This document shows positions 7,245-12,283 of a stretch of DNA of 12,283 nucleotides, one piece after another. The position numbers and the translations under genes are program-made. Origin of the DNA: Clostridiales bacterium. Its GTDB lineage: Bacteria > Bacillota > Clostridia > Oscillospirales > CAG-272. Position 1 is the stretch's first letter. Every line of letters begins with the position of its first letter. The notes beneath the pieces were generated by a model, which searched no databases, was not told the DNA's origin, and was given only the letters and a program-made list of their open reading frames with translations. The DNA lies in NCBI GenBank assembly GCA_018370615.1, contig JAGZAC010000019.1, positions 1-12,283 on the forward strand, in the 5' to 3' direction.

Positions 7245-7331
7245 ATAGGAATGTTGTCTTTTTATATATTCACCCTGGCAAGTACACATACTTTCCGTTC
7301 AGAATGACCGCCCCAAGCGTTCCTATAAAAT

Positions 7332-7357
7332 GAAGCCCCGCCAGGCGGCGGGGCTTC
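7332..7357 (-). terminator. GC-rich intrinsic terminator
   Basis: An 11-bp perfect stem (GAAGCCCCGCC against GGCGGGGCTTC) with a 4-nt loop. On the minus strand it is followed by ATTTTAT. It lies 60 nt after the stop of the 58-residue sigma-like ORF. On the plus strand the following bases (TTCCATTTG) are a poorer U-tract, so minus-strand use is favoured. Confidence 0.75.
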
Positions 7358-7416
7358 TTCCATTTGTATTTCACTTTCAAATTTTACAATTCAAAGATGG
7401 CCAAATAGCGGATACA

Positions 7417-7593
7417 TTATGCTTCTTCCTGTTGTACGGGAAGAAAAAATCGGATAATCCCCCAGGAATCTATTGCCGCAAGTACAGTATCAGCATCTGA
7501 GCGGTTCCCCAGATAAACGATGCCGATTCTGAATATGAGGCTTTTGTACCGCTCATATTTCTCATCAAAATTTCTTTCTGATATACAGTTCAT
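7417..7593 (-). pseudogene. ECF sigma factor remnant (58-residue ORF)
   Basis: A short ORF whose N-terminal half reads like region 2 of an ECF sigma factor: DEKYERYKSLIFRIGIVYLGNRSDADTV is split over residues 10-37 and matches the usual family start (YKNLVYRLAYSYLKNRSDAEDV style). After residue 38 the similarity ends and the ORF stops at residue 58 (FFLPVQQEEA), so the rest of region 2 and all of region 4 are missing. The ATG has a strong purine-rich ribosome site (GAGGGGGG, 7599-7606). A GC-rich terminator lies just downstream and a promoter-like pair upstream, so the fragment may still be expressed. I favour a deletion remnant of a third sigma gene. A real microprotein that mimics sigma region 2 is possible but unproven. 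Confidence 0.6.
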
Positions 7594-7649
7594 TTTATCC
7601 CCCCTCTATTTATTTAAACAACTGCGCCTGCCCAAAGGTCACAAAAAAT

Positions 7650-7687
7650 ATCGCTATACCTTAATTATTATATCAAGGTATAGCGAT
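7650..7687 (-). terminator. Intrinsic terminator after ECF unit 2
   Basis: Perfect 13-bp inverted arms (ATCGCTATACCTT and AAGGTATAGCGAT) around a 12-nt A/T loop. On the minus strand the stem is followed by ATTTTTTG. It begins about 80 nt after the stop at 7767 and should end the sigma/anti-sigma transcript. Confidence 0.8.
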
Positions 7688-7694
7688 TTGTCGA
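7667..7694 (-). promoter_or_regulatory. Possible promoter inside the terminator palindrome
   Basis: On the minus strand TCGACA (7689-7694) is 16 nt before TATAAT (7667-7672), and the TATAAT is the hairpin loop. This could start a transcript near 7660 for the 58-residue ORF. The A/T-rich loop could also produce the match by chance. Confidence 0.35.
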
Positions 7695-7766
7695 TAGATG
7701 CACTTTTTCAGTACGAAACCCCGATCACCAGCTCCTCACATTGCCGCTTTTCTCAGCCAGCGTGTG

Positions 7767-8858
7767 CTATGAATTTTGATTCAAGTTTACGGGAATTTCC
7801 CATGGACCGGTTACTGTTTTAAAAGCTACTTCGTTGGCATTCCCGCAAAAATAAGTTATTTCCGGGATCACAACGGTAAATTCATCAAGATCCTCCGGTA
7901 TAACAAAACGGTAACAGTGCCATCCCAGCAGAAAAGCAGCTTCCTCATTTCCGATACTGTCCCATCTTGCCCGGTCTAAGGGATCCTCTACATCATGAAA
8001 CTTGTGAAAATACTGTAATCCGTCGCCGTCCCGCAAAAATACTTCACTCTCAGAATAACCCAACTCCTGACCGTTCACACTGCCCACAGGAAGCATATTT
8101 TCCTCCCTGAAAGCATCTTCCGGCAGTAAAGCGCCCATATAAATATCAACATAACCGTCCTTTTTATCCACGTCTGCCGTCAATATAACGTCGTTGTTCT
8201 CCGCATAAGGAACCGGCTTTTCAATTTCCGAAAAATGCGCAGCCGGGTAAAATACAAAATCAGAAATAAATATATCTCCCGAATAAAGTGATACAGTTGT
8301 CACCTCTCCATCATGAACGACAGGAAGCTCATAACTAATCGATATGGAACTACCATATGATTTTTGATAATTTACCCCCTTTTCGCCGTTACAATAAACC
8401 TCATAGTCGACAGGCTGGCCGTAGGACCACCCCAAGGTTTCCGGATCTACGGATACCTCATACTGTGGGTCAAAGGTAAGGCCTGCATCTGTTTTATAAT
8501 AAAAGATCTCCATATAAACGCGCTTGTTTTTTATATACCCAGAAATAATCTTGTGGGTATATCCGTTCAGCTCCACTTCCGTGATTCCGGCTATGGAATG
8601 GGTGATCTGTGTAGTTTCAGTTCTAACTGCACCCAGGCCGGGAATAAACAGCAACCCTTCTGCCAGCATAAAGCCCGTGGTGGTCAGCAGCAGAATAATA
8701 CAGAAAATAGCAACCGCAAGCTTTGCGGCAAAAGCCTTTCGGTAATTGCGTGCATAGACAGTATCTGGCACATACGTTAAGCGAGCCGGCAGGATTACGT
8801 TTTCCTCAAGTTGTTTTGCGGTCTGCATCCATTTTTCCTGCAGGTGTAAATGATTCAT
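7767..8858 (-). CDS. Single-pass membrane protein, probable anti-sigma factor
   Basis: This 363-residue protein is encoded next to an ECF sigma gene and overlaps its 3' end by 53 nt. It has a cytoplasmic N-terminus of about 45 residues, one transmembrane helix (about 46-71, KLAVAIFCIILLLTTTGFML), and a 290-residue outer domain of beta-strand character. This is the layout of Firmicute anti-sigma factors of the DUF4179-like kind, in which the N-terminal segment holds the sigma factor. No HxxxCxxC zinc motif is present, so it is not a ZAS-type anti-sigma factor. The ATG at 8858 is fixed by AGGAGG (8865-8870) six bases upstream. The outer domain has only a few cysteines and no enzymatic motif that I recognise. 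It presumably senses an envelope or external signal and releases the sigma factor. The family assignment is from architecture, not from a search. Confidence 0.78.
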   Translation of the reverse strand: MNHLHLQEKWMQTAKQLEENVILPARLTYVPDTVYARNYRKAFAAKLAVAIFCIILLLTTTGFMLAEGLLFIPGLGAVRTETTQITHSIAGITEVELNGYTHKIISGYIKNKRVYMEIFYYKTDAGLTFDPQYEVSVDPETLGWSYGQPVDYEVYCNGEKGVNYQKSYGSSISISYELPVVHDGEVTTVSLYSGDIFISDFVFYPAAHFSEIEKPVPYAENNDVILTADVDKKDGYVDIYMGALLPEDAFREENMLPVGSVNGQELGYSESEVFLRDGDGLQYFHKFHDVEDPLDRARWDSIGNEEAAFLLGWHCYRFVIPEDLDEFTVVIPEITYFCGNANEVAFKTVTGPWEIPVNLNQNS

Positions 8859-9345
8859 GCTTTTCCTCCTGTTGGTTCTTTAATTTTTTTAGTGTACGAT
8901 ATAAGCGGGATTTTACGGTGGAAAGGGGCAGATGCAGTATACTGCTGATCTCCTGCAAGGAATACGCATGGTAGAAGCGCAATATTACAACCTCCTGCTC
9001 CGGCTTTGACAGCATAGATATATAACTGAAAAATTCTATATCATCCGACGGAACATTTTCCGAAAAGAAAGGAATGCAGTCCTCTAGAGCCACCGTATGC
9101 AAATATTTTTTCCTTTTGTTATACAGGCGATATGCCTCATGCAGTAGTATTTTTGTAATCCATGCTTCAAACGCTTTGTCGTCCCTTAGCTTGCTGCGGT
9201 GAAGATATGCCTTAAAAACCGCCTCCTGGAGAGCATCCTGAGCATCTTCCTGATTTTTCAAAACGGTTAGTGCTGATAAAAACAGTTTTCTCTCCACCTG
9301 TTGTACACGCTGTTCAAATACGTGTATTTCGTCTATACAAGGCAA
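8806..9345 (-). CDS. ECF-type RNA polymerase sigma factor (unit 2)
   Basis: A 179-residue ECF sigma factor. Region 2 is at about 19-82, with LKNQEDAQDALQEAVFKAYL (29-48) and FEAWITKILLHEAYRLYNKR (59-78). Region 4 is at about 106-156, with LSKPEQEVVILRFYHAYS and the helix-turn-helix LQEISSILHLPLSTVKSRLY (130-149). The start is TTG, supported by AGGAGG (9353-9358) seven bases upstream. No in-frame ATG is better placed. The last 17 codons overlap the anti-sigma gene in another frame, so that part of the C-terminus (after about residue 162) is probably set by the overlap, not by function. It is clearly a different subgroup from the sigma factor at 5999-6508. A promoter upstream (9359-9447) could not be identified with confidence. 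Confidence 0.94.
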   Translation of the reverse strand: MPCIDEIHVFEQRVQQVERKLFLSALTVLKNQEDAQDALQEAVFKAYLHRSKLRDDKAFEAWITKILLHEAYRLYNKRKKYLHTVALEDCIPFFSENVPSDDIEFFSYISMLSKPEQEVVILRFYHAYSLQEISSILHLPLSTVKSRLYRTLKKLKNQQEEKHESFTPAGKMDADRKTT

Positions 9346-9447
9346 TGGTACACCTCCTCAAATTGGTTTCATTTCATATGACCCATTCTGCTGTGCAATA
9401 AGTTTCAAATCTTCCACTTTTACTTTCCTGAATCGTTCCGGTATACT

Positions 9448-9503
9448 TACATTATAAAATCACAAGGGCCAATAAGCAATGGCCCTTGTGATTTTATAAT
9501 GTA
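9448..9503. terminator. Long bidirectional terminator hairpin
   Basis: A perfect 23-bp inverted repeat (arms 9448-9470 and 9481-9503) with a 10-nt loop. The GC-rich core CACAAGGGCC/GGCCCTTGTG is flanked by ATTATAAAAT and ATTTTATAAT, so a U-rich stretch follows the core on both strands. It lies 13 nt after the stop of the 9516-10118 ORF and upstream of sigma unit 2, insulating the two. Confidence 0.88.
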
Positions 9504-9515
9504 GTGGTCGGATTG

Positions 9516-10118
9516 TTATTTATAAAAACTTATATATACTGTTTTAGTTGTTGATGGATCATATGATCCACCGTTCATTGTGATGGATGGCTGCGACGTG
9601 AAAGTTAATGTTCCCGGTGAACCAGTCGAAGTATGATGATAATACCGTCCTATAACTTCTCCAGATAGTGCTGCGGTAGTATGTTTCCTAATTTCGGTGT
9701 ACAAATACCCCATATGTTTGTTAACATACCACCTACTTTGATCGGCTGTATCAACATAATAGTCAATAATATCTATATCTTTTGATACACCGCGGCCTTG
9801 ATAACTATCGTCATAACCAAAACCATAACCCATAGACTGCTCTTCGGTAGACCCTGTATTCCTTGTTGCACGTACTCTGTACCTCCAAGATGTGCTGGAC
9901 GTATAGAATGTATAGTTTCCGCTCCATGCCATCGCCATTTTATCTATGTCGGTTGTTCGCGGATCATACTCCCATTCAAAAGAATATGACAGACTTTTAG
10001 TTAAGTTACCAAGTCTGCTAACAACTATATTTGCACTCCAGTTGCTCAATGTTGCAAGTGCAGCTGTAGGCTCCACCTCTTGCATGTTATCAACAAACTG
10101 GGCCTGCTCCTCCGTCAA
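9516..10118 (-). pseudogene. 5'-truncated, probably exported protein
   Basis: An open frame of 200 codons whose only start at full length is a TTG at 10118 that lies inside a repeat unit, with a TAG directly before it. An internal ATG (10085, reading MQEVEPTAAL) would give 189 residues but has no ribosome site at useful distance. The protein is rich in Ser, Thr, Tyr and Gly, with beta-type stretches such as SYSFEWEYDP and YTFYTSSTSWRYRVRAT. This is typical of exported Gram-positive proteins, yet there is no signal peptide. I infer that the repeat block at 10106-10430 has replaced the original promoter, start and signal sequence. The body has no internal stop and keeps its own terminator, so the loss could be recent. 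I recognise no family. A cytoplasmic intact gene starting at 10085 remains possible. Confidence 0.6.
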
Positions 10119-10430
10119 CTACGCTGACACCTCCCACACTGGGGAGGCTTGAATCAAGAAGGTCCCCCTTGTGTAAAGGGGGATGTCTCCGCATATGCGG
10201 AGACAGGGGGATTGTTTCCTATTATACCCCTCCGTCAGCTACGCTGACACCTCCCCTCGCACAGGGGAGGCTTTAATAAAGTAGAGCTGCCGTGTCCCCC
10301 TAGGAGTTGCACAGCAACTCCTAGGGAGGTATGAGTAAAGATCCCTTGTGGGGAGTTGTACAACAACTCCATAGGATTGATTGCGGGATCGTTTCTCTAG
10401 AATTTTCAGGCCCGCAGGCAAGTCGGAGAT
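10106..10430. repeat. Intergenic hairpin repeat block 5
   Basis: A non-coding block between the truncated gene and the plus-strand cluster. Units include: GTCAAC-TAC-GCTGAC (one arm mutated, where the truncated ORF begins); TGTCTCCGCATATGCGGAGACA, now a perfect 22-nt palindrome (10183-10204 region); GTCAGC-TAC-GCTGAC with CCTCCCCTCGCACAGGGGAGG; CCTAGGAGTTGCACAGCAACTCCTAGG; GAGTTGTACAACAACTC; and a short inverted remnant CCCGCAGGCAAGTCGGAG at the right end. Confidence 0.88.
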
Positions 10431-10455
10431 TTTTCTTCATACGCTTGTTTTATAG

Positions 10456-10484
10456 TTGACAAATACCGGAGCATAATGTAATAT
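10456..10484 (+). promoter_or_regulatory. Promoter of the plus-strand three-gene cluster
   Basis: TTGACA (10456-10461), a 17-nt spacer, and TAATAT (10479-10484). It lies directly after repeat block 5 and about 50 nt before the ATG at 10542. It is the only good plus-strand promoter in the window and the likely start of a transcript covering the next three genes. Confidence 0.72.
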
Positions 10485-10541
10485 GGAGACAGAATATGAC
10501 AAATTATTCCCCAAAAATCTAAGCCAAAAAGCGAGGAAAAA

Positions 10542-11129
10542 ATGGATTTTGAAGCCTATTTATATGAAAGAGTTCTTCCAATCATCCAAAGCTGGGATGA
10601 GAAAGACATTTACGCAATATCGTTTTTTGTGTACGCAAATGAGTGCTATGAACACGACGGAGTTTCAAATGTTTCGGAATTTTCTATTTCATATTGCACA
10701 GAGAGAAGCTGTAACCACGCTTCTCCATTAAGCGAGGACAGGTGGAACCTGCCCCTGTGCAATGAAGGTGAAGTTTTTATCATCGATCCCTCCAATAATG
10801 ACGAAGGTATCCACAAATTGTTTGCATGGTACAAGGAACTAGGGCTCGAAAATATCGGATATGAAAACTACGATGATATGTACGATGAAAATATGTATTA
10901 TATTGGGAAGGGACCGGTAGGCTATTACGAATTATTGTGTGCCGTATCAAATGTGGCCAGAAGGCTGCAGACAGAAGGAATCATCAAGAAAAAGTTTGGC
11001 CCCATTCCCATTATTGTGCATGCATTAGAGTTTTACGACCTGATTGAGCAGGTGACAGAGCATGCAAACCCCGGCGGGGAGGCGGAGATGTTTTTGCGGG
11101 CGGTAAGAGAAGAGTTCCCTGAAGAATAG
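10542..11129 (+). CDS. Small acidic cytoplasmic protein, possible immunity-type
   Basis: A 195-residue acidic protein without signal peptide or membrane segment. The N-terminal part (WDEKDIYAISFFVYANECYE, 18-37) and its general composition recall DUF4303-like proteins found beside toxin and immunity genes, but the match is by eye and weak. The middle is rich in Asp, Asn and Tyr (about 108-121), followed by a helical region (127-147) and a charged C-terminus (LRAVREEFPEE). The ATG follows AGGA at a short distance (10534-10537). It is the first gene after the promoter at 10456, and its stop is 15 nt before the next gene. A longer overlapping reading from 10483 is out of frame and has no protein-like features. 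The immunity role is inference from the neighbour at 11145. Confidence 0.75.
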   Translation: MDFEAYLYERVLPIIQSWDEKDIYAISFFVYANECYEHDGVSNVSEFSISYCTERSCNHASPLSEDRWNLPLCNEGEVFIIDPSNNDEGIHKLFAWYKELGLENIGYENYDDMYDENMYYIGKGPVGYYELLCAVSNVARRLQTEGIIKKKFGPIPIIVHALEFYDLIEQVTEHANPGGEAEMFLRAVREEFPEE

Positions 11130-11144
11130 AAATAGGAATACAAA

Positions 11145-11608
11145 ATGATAGAACTTCCAATAACAGCCTATCAACTGCAAAGCAATAATGAACATATATG
11201 CCTTGACATTTCCAAAGTGTATGGATTCCCGGATGAGCTATCATACGGCGGCGGATACTTTGCCGAGGGAAAATTGGATATTTGCATCGGAGCCTATTCC
11301 GTCCGCGCGAAGCATTCCTTTACTACGGGAGAATTGTATGCGTTTTTTGTCAGCTGCAAAAATGCTATGATACCCTTTCCGGTGAAGCAGTTTTAGAGAA
11401 TGTAGATCATGAACTGGAGTGGAAGCTGACTTTTCAAAATACTGGAAGGGTCCTCGTAACTGGTATGTTTCAGGAACGTCCGGATGCTGACACAAGACTG
11501 TGTTTTGAAATGATGACGGATCAGGCAGCGATTGCCAGCGTTCTGAAAGACCTAAAAAATGTGTACAAAGCATTTGGCGATAAAAACGGTGTCGTAAAAC
11601 ATTGTTGA
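11145..11608 (+). pseudogene. WapI-like immunity protein, split by a frameshift
   Basis: Two overlapping frames form one protein of about 154 residues. The first frame gives the start to TGELYAFF (residue 68), then runs off to a TAG at 11394-11396. The second continues with CQLQKCYDTLSGEAVLEN and ends at 11608. Joined, the order TGELYxF..QLxxCYxxLxGEAxL...ExxxxLTF.xxGxVxVxGxFQE......L.FE...DQ..I is the pattern I associate with WapI-type immunity proteins and relatives in Firmicutes. The break is at a run of six T (11343-11348). A seventh T, or a -1 slip, restores the frame. The ATG has AGGA (11134-11137) seven bases upstream. It could be a decayed gene, a sequencing error in a homopolymer, or a slippage-controlled gene. 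The joined frame is free of stops, which argues for a recent or apparent lesion. Confidence 0.72.
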
Positions 11609-11635
11609 CATTGCGGCTTGAAAGGAGATGGCAGA

Positions 11636-12166
11636 ATGAAGTATATAAAATACCTTGTATGTATTCTCTTTGTGGTCGTTTTGGGAGGAGGCGTGATTCT
11701 TTGGGCAGTAAATGAAGAGAGAAAAAATCAGCCTGAAGAACTTAATCATCCCAATATTGCCGAGATTGCTGCGGAACAAAAAGAGCAAATCATAGACTTT
11801 TTTCATCAGGAAAAAGAGGGAATTGCGCAAATAAAGGATGCATTATGGGCAGATCCCTATGCATCCTGCTGGATTGGATATGACGGTTATATTCAACTGG
11901 GAGATGATACATCCATATGGGCGCCTGATATTAGCCCCAAGGCAAAGGAGCTGATGGAAAAAGGGAAGGATTATAATGCAGAAGCGATATCCTATGGAAA
12001 AGGATACGAAAATACACCGGAATTTCAAATAGAGACGTACTTTTCCGACACAGCAATGGTGTTCAATATTGTTTATACGGAGCGGGATATCGCAACATTT
12101 CCAAGCAGTGAATGGTATGAACCGATCGAAGGCAACTGGTATTTGTTTGCAGCCGGAATGAATTGA
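11636..12166 (+). CDS. Small membrane-anchored protein of unknown function
   Basis: A 176-residue protein. A longer reading from TTG at 11618 would place the ribosome site (AAAGGAG, 11621-11627) inside the gene, so the ATG at 11636, eight bases after it, is preferred. The N-terminus MKYIKYLVCILFVVVLGGGVILWAV is a signal anchor (about 4-25); there is a cysteine at 9 but no good lipobox. The rest is acidic with a helical stretch (about 39-71) and then an aromatic-rich domain (WADPYASCWIGYDGYIQLG, 71-89; SSEWYEPIEGNWYLFAAG, 157-174). No family is recognised. It lies 27 nt after the frameshifted WapI-like gene in the same transcript. An immunity or envelope accessory role is a guess from context. 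Confidence 0.78.
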   Translation: MKYIKYLVCILFVVVLGGGVILWAVNEERKNQPEELNHPNIAEIAAEQKEQIIDFFHQEKEGIAQIKDALWADPYASCWIGYDGYIQLGDDTSIWAPDISPKAKELMEKGKDYNAEAISYGKGYENTPEFQIETYFSDTAMVFNIVYTERDIATFPSSEWYEPIEGNWYLFAAGMN

Positions 12167-12183
12167 GTACCAGAAAGCGCGGA

Positions 12184-12227
12184 ACAATCCCTTTGATAAA
12201 ACAGCTGATCGGGAGATTGTCTTTTTT
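12184..12227 (+). terminator. Putative terminator of the three-gene cluster
   Basis: ACAATC-CCC (12184-12192) can pair with GGG-A-GATTGT (12211-12220), leaving one bulged A and an 18-nt loop. CTTTTTTAA follows (T run 12222-12227). It begins 18 nt after the last stop. The arms resemble the outer ends of the repeat family (AACAATCCC... GGGATTGTT), so it may be a reduced repeat serving as terminator. Confidence 0.5.
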
Positions 12228-12283
12228 AACAACCCCTCCGTCAGCTACGCTGCCACCTCCCCTTACACAGGGGAGGCTTTGAT
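12228..12283. repeat. Intergenic hairpin repeat block 6 (runs off the window)
   Basis: One unit in the same orientation as blocks 2-5: AACAACCCCTCCG, then GTCAGC-TAC-GCTGCC (one arm changed, breaking one pair), then CCTCCCCTTACACAGGGGAGG and CTTTGAT. The block probably continues past the window edge. Confidence 0.85.

Noticed and set aside
7270..7326. Minus-strand stretch reading FIGTLGAVILNGKYVYLPG then stop, like a protein C-terminus
   Set aside because: Only about 19 codons, no start, and it lies after a strong terminator; it could be a decayed gene end but cannot be supported.
9359..9447. ECF-type autoregulatory promoter (GGAAC or TGAAAC boxes) upstream of sigma unit 2
   Set aside because: The GGAAC and TGAAAC matches have no -10 element at 16-17 nt; not better than chance.
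11343..11349. Programmed -1 ribosomal frameshift heptamer
   Set aside because: In the zero frame the codons are TTT TTT preceded by G, so the tandem X XXY YYZ slip is not satisfied; simple homopolymer slippage or a deletion fits better, though not excluded.

Overview
The window looks like a chromosome segment from a low-to-mid GC Gram-positive anaerobe of the class Clostridia, plausibly a gut Oscillospiraceae-type or related genome. The evidence is the AGGAGG-type ribosome binding sites, frequent TTG/GTG starts, ECF sigma/membrane-partner modules, and above all dense blocks of imperfect hairpin repeats of a style common in such genomes. No rRNA, tRNA, CRISPR array or transposase was seen.

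Layout. At 1-311 there is a repeat block. At 334-3359 (minus) lies a translationally coupled polyphosphate operon: an exopolyphosphatase (Ppx/GppA) followed by polyphosphate kinase (PPK1), sharing a 4-nt GTGA overlap. A second repeat block (3471-3822) carries a composite repeat that is the inverted copy of one in the first block, so the polyphosphate operon sits between inverted repeats. At 3853-4479 (minus) is an unrecognised membrane-anchored protein with a strong promoter. After a third repeat block come two separate minus-strand units of an ECF sigma factor plus a single-pass membrane partner (6508-5055 and 9345-7767). A fourth repeat block, with a ~187-bp tandem duplication, lies between them, as does a tiny ORF (7593-7417) that reads like the N-terminus of a third ECF sigma factor.

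At 9516-10118 (minus) is the remains of a probably secreted protein whose 5' end stops exactly at a repeat block. From 10456 a plus-strand promoter drives three small genes: an acidic cytoplasmic protein, a WapI-like immunity protein split by a one-base frameshift, and a membrane-anchored small protein. This looks like a cluster of immunity-type accessory genes with no toxin in view. The window ends inside a sixth repeat block.

How it works together. Ppx and PPK1 would set polyphosphate turnover. Each ECF sigma factor is probably held or tuned by the membrane protein encoded directly after it; the first partner has the opposite membrane architecture from a classical anti-sigma factor. The repeats fill nearly every intergenic space. 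They vary in stem sequence while keeping base pairing, mostly between operons, so they may act as transcript 3' ends or RNA stability elements. They have also shaped the locus through duplication, inverted copies and probable gene truncation.
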